64,000 nt of DNA from Prochilodus magdalenae. Lineage: Eukaryota; Chordata; Actinopteri; Characiformes; Prochilodontidae. The stretch's first letter is position 1, and each line of letters starts with the position of its first letter. Below are positions 51,785 through 63,274 of this stretch, piece by piece. The stretch spans positions 1 to 64,000 of the forward strand of contig JAMWET010005005.1 of assembly GCA_024036415.1 (NCBI GenBank), written 5' to 3'. The notes beneath the pieces were generated by a model. It was not told the origin of the DNA. It did no database searches and saw only the letters and a list, made by a program, of their open reading frames with translations. Position numbers and translations under genes: made by a program.

Positions 51785-52470
51785 AGAGTCACTGGCCACT
51801 TTATTAGGAACTTCATTAGTACCGTATATCGACTCTTATATTGCTGCAAGGCTGTAGGGTACAGTTCCAAAAGTAAACCCAGAATATTCTGCACCCCGGT
51901 CCAGCACCTGTGTCCATTTCCCTTTGCCCAACAGTACCATGGAAATAGTGAGACAGATCTCTCATATGATTTCTCACGCAAATCTAGTGTTAACTGTAAA
52001 CACTGACAACAGTAGCAACAATGATGAAGCTGTAAGCTCTGATTTACTGTTTACTCTACATTTAGTATTAGGCGAGGAGGCACAAACAGCAATTACGTCT
52101 ATTTCTAGCTGTAATTCTAACTCCAGTGACATCGCGTGTTCAGTTCTGTGACTTTATTTAAACAGTCAGTGGTTCGTGCCTTTATTAGCTCCATTAATAT
52201 GTTTCGGCTAACCACACTTGACACTAATGTGCGGTATAGCAGTGAAAAACGGAGACAAATCGCATTAACGTGGTAAGCATAGCAAAGCGCACCGCACTGC
52301 CCACTGGAATCATTTCATTTGGTTTGGAGACTGACCACTGAGGAAGCATTACAGGATGGCTAACAAAACCTGTGCCACATTAGATGAGCTATCCTCTCTC
52401 TCTGTACATTCAGAAGGTGAGCCTACAAGGTGGGTGTATCTAATAGAGTGGACAGTAAACCTACATTCAC
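51785..52470. mobile_element. Possible non-autonomous TIR element
   Basis: The left side has AGTCACTGGCCACTTTATTA; the right side has CAAGGTGGGTGTATCTAATA followed by GAGTGGACAG. Read inverted, the right end is CTGTCCACTCTATTAGATAC, similar to the left. Elements with these ends are common in fish. The interior (0.65 kb) is non-coding. Confidence 0.5.
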
Positions 52471-52925
52471 TTTGGCAGGCGACAAAGTAACAGGTGACTA
52501 TTGATTTCCAATAGGAAGCAGGCGGCTTATAGCTGCAACTCAGCAGCACAGCAACAGAGTGACAAATGGATATTCACCTATATGCAAATTAATTAGGACA
52601 CAATAAGCAACAATCTAAATGACTGCCTCACAAATATATTCTGCTGCCTCTACTCTATGGGCTTTTTGTTGCTCTCAGCATCAGCACCCATGGCAGTAGC
52701 ATGATGGGAAACAGAGGTTAGACTGGAAGACATTAGACTGGGAGGTGAAGCAGCTGTTGGCATGCCCCCCCACCCCAAAACATACTGTGGCCATTAGCGT
52801 GCCAGTGTTACTGCAGCGGACGGTGTTCGCAAATACACACTATCCACTAACAGCCACGATACATGCAGCGAGCGATCTGGCAAGCAATGAGAAATCTGGG
52901 ACGCCACAAGCCAAGCCTGTCTCAC

Positions 52926-53128
52926 CTCGGACATGTCGTGCACGAGCAGCAATGGGATGGTGATGGTGGTGATGTCGTGTGTGCAGCACACTTTCAGGAT
53001 GTTACGCAAACCCATGATGGCTGGGTCTCGGGCCGTGAGGTTCCCAGAGCGCACATTATCGTCCACACATAGATGGAAGACGATATGAACCTCTGATAAG
53101 TTGGAATGCCGAGAGATGTAGAATTCAC
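52926..53128 (-). CDS. ferry3: ferry3 coding exon H
   Basis: Encodes 67 residues after a split glycine: [40 protein letters not shown] and [20 protein letters not shown], ending LVHDMSE. This is the best-conserved block of the protein. The acceptor is GTATAG|GT and the donor TCCGAG|GTGAG. It enters in phase 1 and exits in phase 0. From memory it differs from human only by conservative changes. Confidence 0.97.
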
Positions 53129-53213
53129 CTATACAAAAAGCAAAGCATCTCTGTGTGTGACAAATATCAGTCTCAATATGAGGAAGACAAACACTTAAAG
53201 GTATCAAGCTTAC

Positions 53214-53285
53214 CAGGAAGGATGTTTGAAGAGTTTCGCTCAACGCTCTTGCTTTTATCATCACCGCTTCCATTTTTTGGCATCT
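53214..53285 (-). CDS. ferry3: ferry3 coding exon G
   Basis: A 72-base exon encoding a hydrophilic linker, [20 protein letters not shown] then ILPG, between the helical middle and the conserved C-terminal block. The human counterpart ([20 protein letters not shown] type) is similar in character. The acceptor is TTCCACAG|AG and the donor CCTG|GTAAGC. Only 85 bases separate it from exon H. Confidence 0.93.
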
Positions 53286-53940
53286 CTGTGGAACAGAACA
53301 ACAAAGTCAGCACAGCTTCACATTCGAAAGGGGTGACAACTCGCATTATACTGTATCTAGACCAACTCAATGTTAGTAGTCTGCTCAAAGGTGTGGCGTG
53401 TGGGTCGAAGCCGCACCATGAGGACATAGGAATTGGCCCACCAGAAAGTTACCCAAACCCTTTGTTGTTTTCATACATATATCTTATTTTTATTTACCTT
53501 GTAAAATGATTTATCACTTTATTCATACACTGTTTTGACTTTTTGAGACTTCGGCCCACTACAAACATTGCACTGTGGGCCCCAAAAAGACAAGACAAAT
53601 ATGATAAGATCCTTTACCATTCACTCAATTAACAGACATTAAGCACAGCATGACCGTTAAATCAGAATGATCAAGAGCTAAAGGGAAAAAAATAAAGGAA
53701 TCTGTCTAATCCCAGTCAGTGGCTACCAGAGCATTCCACATTCTGGCAAAATATTTAGACAGCCAGAAAAGAGCTGGATCCCATTTCATTGTTGCTGGCA
53801 CCAGTCAAACGAAACGCAACACTTCCCTGCGGAGCCACTGAAGTCGGATACGACATGGTGCATTGCAGAGATGGGTGTTTTGGACAGGGGGATCCACCGC
53901 CCACACACATTCACTCGCACGCAGTTGCTGTGTCACTCAC

Positions 53941-54069
53941 CCGGCTGCTCTTTCTGCTTGCTGCTGCGCTGGGCCCGTGCATATAGCACCACCTGCTGGA
54001 CCACGTCAAGCTGCTCGGACAGCCGGGGGAAGTGGAAATCTGTGCACTCTTTGGACACAGTGGCAAAAT
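53941..54069 (-). CDS. ferry3: ferry3 coding exon F
   Basis: Encodes [40 protein letters not shown] and EQP. Its first two bases (AT) complete an aspartate codon whose first base, G, must come from exon E. That fixes exon E's end and reveals the GC donor there. The acceptor is CCCCTGCAG|AT and the donor CCGG|GTGAGT. Confidence 0.95.
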
Positions 54070-55083
54070 CTGCAGGGGAATTTTCAAAAGGATAGCAGGT
54101 TAAATATAATGATGTGGATTTTATACTTCATTTACAAATTTGTGTGTGGGTCAGTGTGTGCCATTAATGACCTATTAAATAAACAATATACACAGCATAT
54201 AAACATCACACTACTCCACAACCCCATGACATTAATACAGAATTAATTTTAGCATTGATGCATCCTAAAAAGTCTAAAAGGTGTCAGATGCTGCAACCGT
54301 CCAATGCAATACAAGACAAAAGTCCAACCCACAGAAAATTATGATTAAAACATTTTAGGGTTATTTTATGTTTAAACCCTCAAAATCACTAATATGATTA
54401 GCCATCGTCATCATAAAATCCCAGGAATCGAACCATTTTGGTTTGTAAATTCTGAGTACCATAGATGTCCTGCAGCACAACCAACAACAAAGGACTTTTA
54501 TTCTAATAAACCCTGGAGAAGTGACTTTTATTCTGATATGCCTTGTTTTTGTAAGTGTCAGCAGGGCACTGTCCCCTAAAGAAGATGCCAAGCGACTGGT
54601 GCAATGCCAGGGTCAGGTGCATATTATCACAGTTATCGAACAGTTTTATTTGGCTGGCTCAGTTTACCACGTGGCATGACCCCTAAATACACATGAGAGG
54701 TATTATCATAACAATGTTTGCTTAGATAAGAAAATGTACGTATAAGCATTTGTTCAAGGATTTCATTCGAGTCCAGATCCAAAGTCCACTTTATACAAAC
54801 TTGTAATCTAAAATATATTTGCAATATAATAATATTCACGAATGTGTGGTTGCACCACCTGACATTCTCTGTTATGATAAAACTGTTGCAAATTTATATT
54901 AAGAAAATTTAAAAGTTTATTTTAAAAGCCTAATGGACTACTACGTCACCATAATTTGCATACACGGTATGTGTAATCTATAGTAATAATGTCTCATTTA
55001 CAGGCATTCACATATTCTGTAAGACTGTCCATCTAACATGTTCTATTACTGCTAGCCAAGGTATAATGAATGAGGTGTCGTGC

Positions 55084-55281
55084 CTCTCTTTATGCCGCTG
55101 TAGGAGTTAACCCTGTTGTCAACGAGCAAAACAAGGCCACAGAGAGACACCGAGTACAGTGACAGCGCCGTCTGCAGCCGCCGAAGCTTAGCGCCACCGC
55201 TGCCATGTCGGCGGTGCTTGCAGAAGTCCAGCACGTTGGCACGTACCAGCCGAAGGTTATGCATTGTCTTCAGTTGAGCCC
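55084..55281 (-). CDS. ferry3: ferry3 coding exon E, with GC splice donor
   Basis: Encodes [60 protein letters not shown] and YSGIKR, matching the human central region. The acceptor is CTTTCAG|GG. After the last base (G at 55084) the genome reads GCACGA instead of GT. No GT close to the boundary keeps the frame, and reading on gives a stop (TAG) about fourteen codons into the intron. A GC-AG intron is the simplest explanation. Confidence 0.93.
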
Positions 55282-55811
55282 CTGAAAGATCAGAATATGG
55301 ATGAAGAAAGAAAAAGAGAAACTTAGTTAGCAAGGCCCTGTGAGCAAAAACACAAACAGCTAGGCTAACTGGTCCACCTACTAGCCTTTATTCATTATTA
55401 GCAATGTTAGCATTTTAATGCATGGTAATGTTAAATATGTGTACGTTTCAACCTAAGCATCTAAGCCTTTATTAAAAATGCATCAGAATACTTTGAGATG
55501 TGATTATACATACTTCATACAATCCTCTAAAACCAGCAAATAGGAAATCCTGAAAATGGCAACTGCATACACTGCATAAAAGTTCAACTTTCTTTTTAAG
55601 ATTTCAAGACTGTCATCTTAAACGATTACATTAAATCAGGCCATGGCCATGCAAGCCAGCATCAGATACTCGCTCAAACATCCAGACATTAAAAACCCAT
55701 TGGAAGTGAACGTAAATTACAGTGATGGCACATATAAAATGGTGGAAGAGAGGGTATATTTTTACATTGCGGTTTGTGGAAGTGGCCAACGTTTCTAAGG
55801 AGACGCCATAC

Positions 55812-55918
55812 CTAAGTGAATGGTGAAGCTCTCTTCCAGCTGTCGCTGCTCCTCGAAGAGTCTGGCCCCCATCTCGCCGGCCTCTGCCAGCTGCCCAGAC
55901 TGTACCTTAATCTCCTCA
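55812..55918 (-). CDS. ferry3: ferry3 coding exon D
   Basis: Encodes [20 protein letters not shown] then [15 protein letters not shown], a helical, glutamate-rich segment aligning with human EEIKVQ...[15 protein letters not shown]. The acceptor is TGTTGCAG|TG and the donor TTAG|GTATGG. It enters in phase 2 and exits in phase 1. The middle ([12 protein letters not shown]) is more diverged than its neighbours. Confidence 0.96.
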
Positions 55919-56039
55919 CTGCAACATAAACAAGAGCACTGCACCTTAACTTCCACACTGCAAGACTGACCAAAGCACAACAGAACGACCAAAGCACAAC
56001 AGAACAACCAAAGCACTGCACCGTAATCAGTGATTCCCT

Positions 56040-56400
56040 TTATAAGTCATCCTGTTAGTGCCAGTACCTCTTTGGCAGACGCCTGCAGACACAGGACTAC
56101 ATGCACTGCAGTCTTTGGTGACCTTGATGTGGTGTTAGGGTCAGTCATCATAACAGTCTGTGTGCATGTAGTCCTGCGTCATGCAGCCGTCATGCAGACT
56201 GTCATGGAGTGACTCAGAATGGCAGCAGGTCATCTTCAGTGACGAGTCCCGTCCTCTGTCTTGGTGGAGATGACCAACAAATCCGTGTGTGAAGACACCA
56301 CAGTCAGTGCCACGTTGCGGCAGCTGTCATGTGCCATGTATTCAGAAAATGTGGTGTCACTCCACCTCCACCCCTACCGCAACACTGCCAATAAACTGTG
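56040..56400 (+). pseudogene. Tc1-like transposase remnant in ferry3 intron
   Basis: Around 56215-56255 the plus strand encodes EWQQVIFSDESR, the first catalytic-aspartate motif of Tc1/mariner DDE transposases. Flanking sequence is consistent with the same domain but frameshifted and stop-containing. No terminal repeats were recognised, so it is an old fragment. Confidence 0.65.
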
Positions 56401-56524
56401 AGAATAGTGAAACTGCATGTGATGGATTATGACAGGACACCATCAGGAACCTAAAGTCTGGCAAATTGGGTTAGCCATACTGAGAGATACTTCTGTATGT
56501 GTAGCTCAGTAAATATTGTCCATA

Positions 56525-56740
56525 TTTACATTTACATTTACCTGAAGCTCTTATCCAGAGTGACTTACAAGGGTATTCATATTACAGGTGGGCCACTGTA
56601 GTGTTAGGAGTCTTGCCCAAGGACTCTTATTGGTGTAGCACAGCGTAGTCACCCAGACTGGGATTCGAACCCCAGTCTCCCACATGTGGTGGAGACTCCC
56701 TGAGGGGTAGTGGTGTTATCTGCTGAGCTACACCAACCAC
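56525..56740 (-). mobile_element. tRNA-derived SINE, copy 3
   Basis: Reverse-oriented and the most complete copy. On the minus strand GTGGTTGGTGTAGCTCAGCA gives an A-box-like start, GGGGTTCGAATCCCAGTC is an intact B box, and the tail has GTCACTCTGGATAAGAGCTT. It is inside a ferry3 intron, in the gene's own orientation. Confidence 0.88.
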
Positions 56741-57465
56741 ATCAGTCTACATGTATCATCATTTATTGTTCCTGGTAACCTTTATCTTCACTCCGAATAG
56801 CTTTACTGGAACATTGGTATAATATAATTCTCTACCCAGCGGAATAAAAATATTCCAGATGGTTTCCTAAAATAAGGTTCAGAAGATTTTGAAGTCTGAA
56901 ACTATTTGCCAAGTATACAGCACTTTGTTCATCCTCCAGCTTTGAAGAGCATCCTGAATTTGCCTCTTTGTGAGTGGCTGTTGTGTTCACTCTACTAATA
57001 ATCGCAGCACTGCATCTTGCCAGTCAGCTGTTCGCTATCTTTTCTGTTTCCACAGAAAGCTGACATGACGCATGGATAACAAAGCTGCCGAGTCCCACAT
57101 TGACAGAATCACAGGAATCTAATTACATTCAAAAAAAAAAATAAAAAAAAAGGTCACAGAGGAAATCCCCATCTTGTCACTGCAGCGGCAAGGTTATGTG
57201 CCCCCGTCCCCGAATTTAGTTATGGAACATAACTGTACCATATTGCAATGACCTTATTGTTTCTTTAGGTAGTAGTGACGCCACACACCATGCAGTTGCC
57301 TCCAGCTATTTATTTCATTTCGTTTTAAAACATTATGCCATTAAAAGGTGTAAATATGTAGCTTTTCCATAAGAAAAACTTATTTAAGGAGTTGGACCTC
57401 AAAAACATGCGGTACCTTTGAGGGTACATTTACATTAGTTGTACACTGTTTTGTTTAAACAGTGA

Positions 57466-57845
57466 TGTGGGTGGTGGATCATTCTCAGCACTGCAGGGAC
57501 ACTGACGTGGTGGTGGTGTGTTAGTGCGTGCTGTGCTGGTGTGCGTGGATCAGACACAGCAGTGCTGCTGAAGTGTCCACTCACTGTCCACTCAATTAGA
57601 CAGTGGGAATAGTAGTCCTATACTATATTAGTAGGAATGGATGAGACACAGCAGTGCCACAACAGCAGTGTCACTGTAATGCTGAGAATGATCCACCGCC
57701 CAAATAATACCTGCTCTGTGGTGGTCCTGACGGTCCTTAAAGAACAGCGTAAAACTATACAGAGGACCAGATGGACTACAGTCTGTAACTGTAGAGCTAC
57801 AGAGTGCTCCTATGTGCTATGTGGGGATGATCAAATGGACGTGCG
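57466..57845. repeat. Palindromic dispersed fish repeat (fullest copy)
   Basis: Contains GGTGGATCATTCTCAGCACT near the start and its inverse AATGCTGAGAATGATCCACC near 57675-57695, with GACACAGCAGTGCTGCTGAA and GAGACACAGCAGTGCC between. The interior can fold into a long hairpin. A further arm (TGTGGTGGTCCTGACGGTCC) follows. Shared with 32200-32433 and 33128-33240. Confidence 0.7.
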
Positions 57846-57935
57846 GAAACAAGGAGGTGGCTATTGGTCTGTAACCCTTCAGATTTCAGAATCGGGTTCA
57901 CCTCAGAATTCAGAGGTGAATGCATTGGGACTCAC

Positions 57936-58057
57936 TTGATGGTGCTGTTGTTAGGGTTGTGGAGGTCCTGGTGCAGTTTCATCACCCACTCTTGGTACTC
58001 CTGCTTCTGAATACCCGTTACCTGCTTCAGCTCACTGGCCCACTTGTTCTCCAAAAC
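57936..58057 (-). CDS. ferry3: ferry3 coding exon C
   Basis: Encodes [40 protein letters not shown] and two bases of the next codon. The human segment [31 protein letters not shown] is clearly the same, with V for D at the first position. The acceptor is GTGTTTAG|GT and the donor ATCAA|GTGAGT. Confidence 0.96.
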
Positions 58058-58340
58058 CTAAACACCACATCCAAATGGGATTACCTCATAAAGCAACTGT
58101 TACCATTCTAAAATATAAAACTGAGTGGTATATAATGAATGTAAAGCACATCCAACGGCGACTGAAGACTCTAAAACTGTCCTACCAGTGCTAAACTGTT
58201 ACAATTTATAGTGCCCAATAACTTTTATGTGTATCATATAAGCAGTGTTGCTTTTACATGTCCTGCAATGGGGTAGATAAATAAGCAGAGCTACTTTACC
58301 TCACACACAGAACTAAACAGCAAAACCTGTAGGGCCTTAC

Positions 58341-58440
58341 CTGCTGAGCATCAAAGTGCTGTGCTGCCACAGTATTAACGTCGTGATCGCTCAAAGTCTT
58401 TCCCAGCTCCTGCATGACTTTGTCCATTTCTGCTGCCTGT
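58341..58440 (-). CDS. ferry3: ferry3 coding exon B
   Basis: A 100-base exon encoding [20 protein letters not shown] then [13 protein letters not shown], after one base completing an arginine codon. The acceptor is CATGTAG|AC and the donor CAGCAG|GTAAGG. The intron to exon A is only 101 bases. Confidence 0.96.
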
Positions 58441-58541
58441 CTACATGGGTGGACAAGAACAGCTTGTAAAATCGTCCAGCTCCGGTTCAAACATTCCTGA
58501 TCTGACTACACAAAACAACTCTGAGTCTGCGGCCCACCAAC

Positions 58542-58723
58542 CTCTCCTGGAGTTTCTTCAGCTCCATGTCTCTCTCGCTGATGAGCTCGGACACACTGAC
58601 GTAGTAGTTGTGCTCCAGGTTGAGCAGTGTTTCTGAGGCCGGAGAGTGGATCAGCTCATGGTACACGTCTGCAAAGTCCTCGTCCCAGCTAGCCTCTTCT
58701 GGCCGGGCATGCTCCAACGTTGT
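58542..58723 (-). CDS. ferry3: ferry3 coding exon A (most 5' exon found)
   Basis: FERRY3 is a subunit of the five-part FERRY complex, a Rab5 effector on early endosomes that binds mRNAs. Truncating variants of the human gene (C12orf4) cause recessive intellectual disability. This exon encodes [60 protein letters not shown] and part of an arginine codon. The acceptor is CCGTTAG|AC and the donor GAGAG|GTTGGT, phase 0 in and phase 2 out. Together the eleven exons total 1332 bases (443 codons plus stop) without a frame break. Human FERRY3 has about 552 residues, so roughly 110 N-terminal residues are missing; no convincing exon for them was seen at 58724-64000. Confidence 0.96.
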
Positions 58724-59518
58724 CTAACGGTAGAACGCATGCATTAGGGGTCAGAATCTACTGTTGGACGTTTTGTCACTCATTTGTTTAAAGCTTTACT
58801 ATTTAAATAGCACATCTAACAGCATGTCACTCACTTTTAAGGAATAGTAAATAAAGATTATTTCAAAAATTTAAAAATAATCAATAAATAAAAAATACCA
58901 TACACTTTCCAGGCTATACAGTCCATACAAGACGGCTAAGCTGCCCCGACAGTGCATATGTTTTGTGTTGTGACTGTTTGTGCGATGGGAAGTGAAGTTG
59001 ATTCCTTCTTTCTTGTACCGAAGGGTAGAAATCAGGAGATAGACTGAGGGGCTCTGTTGTTTATTTCAGGGCGACTGCAGTTGAGTCTCAGCTCTTGTCC
59101 GAAAACAGTATCTGGTTTTTATAGGACGTTTTACCCCCCTCCCCCCCCATAAAGATTATACACGAGGGGTGTATTCCTGGAACTAGGTATGTATTGTTTT
59201 ACCAGATGGTCCACTGTCATAACCAATAATAGCCTAAAGGTATTTGACCTTTACCCTAAAGCTGTATACCCCTGATGATAACACTTTCCCAGACTTAGAT
59301 CCTGTCATAAATGCGTAAAATGTTCTATTCTGGGAAAGCAGCATAGCACAAACGGTGGACAGAATCTAAGCATTTGGTATCAGTATGGTTTACAAATGGA
59401 AAAAACCAACAACGATATATATAAACATATAGAGAACAGATAGGGATCAACAGACAATACAACAATTTACAACAAGAGTTTCATCTTCACGGTCCACTGA
59501 TACATGGTATTATAAAAA

Positions 59519-59560
59519 TGGATAGATGGATGGATGGATGGATGGATAGATAGATAGACA
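59519..59560. repeat. (GGAT/GATA)n microsatellite
   Basis: Tandem GATG units passing into GATA. It sits at the start of the first copy of a longer duplication. Confidence 0.95.
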
Positions 59561-59900
59561 GACGTCTTTTGCAGCGCTACGAGTGGGGAACCCACAGGGA
59601 CTTCTAGGCCTGCAGAGAAGGCTTTATGATTTATGAGAACCTAAAAAAAAGTCATGTAGGTCTTTTCAAGTTCACTCTTAATCAAGTGTAGAGATTGTTT
59701 GTGGATGGATGCGTGGATTGGTGGGTGGATTGGATGGAAGGGTTTATTTCTCAAGGTCAGGACTTCAGGTAGATGGATGGATGGATGGATAGATAGACAG
59801 ACGTCTTTTGCAGCGCTACTAGCGGGGGTCACACAGGGACTTCTAAGCCTGCAGAGAAGGCTTTATGATTTATGAGAACTTAAAAAAATAGTCATGGCCA
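59540..59900 (+). repeat. Tandem duplication, ~245-base spacing (two copies)
   Basis: The sequence GACAGACGTCTTTTGCAGCG and onward through GCAGAGAAGGCTTTATGATT occurs at about 59557-59660 and again at 59800-59900. Each copy is preceded by a GGAT/GATA microsatellite. Confidence 0.92.
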
Positions 59901-59934
59901 CCACTGCTGTCAATCTCTATTGCCATAATCAAGT

Positions 59935-60445
59935 GTACTGTCACAAGACCTTAAAAATACAGAACTCGAGGATATTTATTTCTTGATATGGGTTCCGATA
60001 TAAACTAAATTAGCTGGATCGGGTATCGGATCATTAGCTGAAGATCTTTACTTCTAATGTTTGTGAGATTGTGCTAAGCATAATCAAATAGCATGTTAGC
60101 AGTGTCAGCCTGTAGACTTGATTTTTACTTTGAACCGGAACAACAAGGCATGGACAATAGCCAGAGAGTCACCTGTATGGTATCTCTACTGCTACCCTTA
60201 AGCCATAAGGCCCTCGTGACAAGACTATAAAAATACAGAAGCTCCGATCCGATATTAAGATCAGATATGGGTTCCGATATAAACTAAATTAGCTGGATCG
60301 GGTATCGGATCATTAGGCTGATCTTTACCTTTAATTGTTTGTGATGTGTGCTAAGCAGTCAATAGCATGTTAGCAGTGTGCCTGTAGACTTGACTTATGA
60401 ACCGGAACAACAACATGGAGCGAGCCAGAGAGTCACCTGTCATTT
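59935..60445 (+). repeat. Second tandem duplication, ~270-base spacing (two copies)
   Basis: The phrase GATATGGGTTCCGATATAAA through AGCTGGATCGGGTATCGG, the later TAGCATGTTAGCAGTG and GAACCGGAACAACAA, and the closing AGCCAGAGAGTCACCTGT occur at 59940-60177 and 60212-60440. The second copy has many small deletions. Confidence 0.92.
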
Positions 60446-60523
60446 GACTTTAATACAACTTGCACTTTAACTAGATATCTTGAACATCTGACGATGTCTT
60501 GGGCTACTACACCTGTTGGTTGT

Positions 60524-60638
60524 TTTATCATGAGATTCTCAATCAGTATAAATAGCAGCTGGTGTGTCCGAATGATGCATAAAAGTGAAAATGGACAAAA
60601 GTGGAGATAAATGTTTTTCATTGGACAACGACGATATA
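60524..60638 (-). mobile_element. MITE family TATCGTCGCTGTCC, copy 4 (half)
   Basis: Only one half is recognisable, ending TTTTTCATTGGACAACGACG then ATATAC. The segment CGAATGATGCATAAAAGTG matches the inner part of copy 5 in reverse. Confidence 0.7.
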
Positions 60639-60829
60639 CATCTACTGTTTACAACCACATACATAAATGCACATATGGCTACCTCAACACACTGTACGTT
60701 CTGCACTCTGGACACTTAAACACTAATTTATGCACATTATGTTTATTCAGAATTGTCGTTATCTGCTGATACCTGACGATAACATGCTCCCCTAGCACAT
60801 TTTATTACTGCACTGCCTTTTTAAAACCG

Positions 60830-61138
60830 GTATCTTGATGCATATTTTTACATTTCTTCTACTTGTCATTGTACACTGATATTTGTAGCCTATTTCTGTA
60901 AATAGACTTTCCTGTATATATTCTTGCCTCTGTATAATAAGTGAGCTATATTTATCTATAGCAGACTGTATTATTTATAGTTTATAGTTAATAACTGTTG
61001 TTGAGCAGGGTTAGGGTTACTTATGTTCATAAAGTTACAACCCTTGTTTCTGTTGTTTTACTGTGCTGCTGTGTGTAACTGCTACCGGTCTAATGTCCTT
61101 CAGGATCAAAGTCAGTCTGTCTGTCTGTCTGTCTGTCT
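60830..61138 (+). repeat. Retroelement 3' end with (TCTG)n tail
   Basis: AT-rich sequence closes with TCCTTCAGGATCAAAGTCAG and about six TCTG units (61114-61138). It resembles the retroelement ends at 25560 and 31565. Confidence 0.6.
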
Positions 61139-61149
61139 CGCTCTACTGC

Positions 61150-61404
61150 ATATCGTCGCTGTCCAATTAAAAACATGTATCTCCATTTTTGTCCATTTTG
61201 ACTTTTATGCATCATTTGAAAACAGCCGCTGCCGTTTACACACTGTGAGATTTGCATGATGAACAGACCAACTGAAATGGCCCAGAAGTGCCTGGAAGGA
61301 CATCTGGTTCCATTGGTTTACATTAAAATCGAATTAGGTTTTTCGCCTCTCCTGTAAAGTTGCCATTTTGGAGATACTCGTTTTTCTTTGGACAGTGACG
61401 ATAT
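61150..61404 (+). mobile_element. MITE family TATCGTCGCTGTCC, copy 5
   Basis: Complete copy of about 255 bases from ATATCGTCGCTGTCCAATTA to TTCTTTGGACAGTGACGATA. It inserted directly after the (TCTG)n tail. Confidence 0.85.
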
Positions 61405-63274
61405 GCTAACTGCTATTTGCACCTCAGTTCTAGTAACCTCTGATGCACAGTTACTGGAGAAGTAGCCTGACAGTGTTCCATTATACCACCCTGTATTGAT
61501 AATATGACAAATGACAATAATGATAAAGCTGAATATATGTTACCAGTAGTTTGACCTTAGTTACAGAAGACGTCATGTGACCTCTTTGAGACTCTGTCCT
61601 TATAGGTTCATGTAAATGCCCCCATTTGTGTCAGCCATTCCAACAGTGTGTGTAAGGGTCTGTAAGCCTGCTGGAGAGAGACTGCGTGTGCAGCCGCCGT
61701 TACAGAAAATGGAGGGGAGGACTCTGCTTTCTTTTTATAAGTGCACCAGAGCGAGCAGCAGCAGAATTTAAACTCCAATACTCTGAGGTTCAAGCGCAGA
61801 CGATCTACTTGACCTTCTTAAAAGCGGATCCAGGTTTGGATCTTCTGTTTCAAAGGAATTTCTTGCATGGGCACACTGAAGTTTGATTGATTCAAAGCGG
61901 ACGGAAGAAGCTCCCACACAATATATCTCGTAAAAGATCGCGTTACGCTTTCCGTGACAGTCTTGATGGGAAGAGTCACAGATGAACTAAAGTGGAGCAG
62001 AATGCTAGAGCCACCACTCACTGTCACTATTTTTAATCACGTCACATGTGTTTTGGTGCTTGGCATGTCAGGAACACATCAGCGTGCTCAAAATATTGAG
62101 GGAGCAATGTACTGGCTGGGAGTTTATACAGACGCTCGTGTATACAGCCACTTACTTGATGTCATCAAAAAAATAAAAAAACATTTTATAGCCATAAAAA
62201 TGTGTTTGTAATTACTTTATTACATTTACTTTACTTTTATAGTTACTATTAGCTATACTTTTCTGGATGTTTTAACTACTTAATTATAATATGAGTAGTT
62301 ATCGAGTTCTATGCGTGTGAATTCTTTCATTAAAAGTGTAAGTAACTGTAGGTTTTTCCAGGATAGAGTGATTGATCTTTACAGGGGTCAAGCCTTACTG
62401 AGATTTGGGTTCTGTCTTTCCATTTCTGCAGTTTAACCTTTTCAGCAATGGTATATGATATTAATACAAAAGATCTGAGGTTATTGGGTACTAAGAATGA
62501 AGACAGATCACAAACACATAGCAAATTATACAGTACCAATCTAAAGTTTAGACCCACCCAGCTAAATGGATGCTGTTGGTGATCCTAAAGACTCTACAGT
62601 CGTACACTGAACAGCTCCAACTGATGAGAGTCTGAACCAGTCCATATCCTGATGCACCACATCTACTCCTGATGTACACAGTATGATACTCCTCCATATC
62701 TCCACCTCTAATATATATTTAGTGGTGTAAAAACTTTGATCTTTTTTTCTGCACAGTGTAAAAGCTCTAGTCCTCCTTTCAGGTTAGTGAATATTCATGA
62801 GGGGCCGACCAATAGTATCGCTCCAAACCTGCTTAGTAATAAACCTTGTTCCATCAGCTCCACTGCAGGGTAAGGAAGCTGGTACAACCTCCTGTAGAGC
62901 TCCATTCTGGAGGTGTTTAAGGTGGACTGTATAATTCCATAAGTACTATTTTACAGTTTGGAGTCTTCACTTTTATTCTAAAGTAAAACATTAAGCATTA
63001 AACATAGGATAAAACTTTCTATGAGTAGCTGTATCGAAGTTTTGACAGGTAGAGTAAGTGTAGCGCTTTTTTATTATTTCATTTTTTGTCTGTCATGTCT
63101 CTAGTGTGTCGTGTCCATCATTTGTATGTTCCTTGTTTTGTAGCTCTGTTGCTCTCTCTCTCTCTCTTTTGTTACTTGGGTGGTTGGTATATATGGTCAA
63201 GAGGGGTTGTAGGGGTGGTGGGTTAGAGACTTCGGGCATTTGGGGGAGGGTGTTCTGTGGTACCACAATACCTT

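Larger units (their letters stand above)
55919..57935 (-). other. ferry3 intron (exons C to D), 2.0 kb
   Basis: Contains a short ~19-base tandem duplication (ACCAAAGCACAACAGAACG, 55968-56015) close to the exon D acceptor, a Tc1-like remnant, a SINE and a palindromic fish repeat. No additional exon was recognised. Confidence 0.8.
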
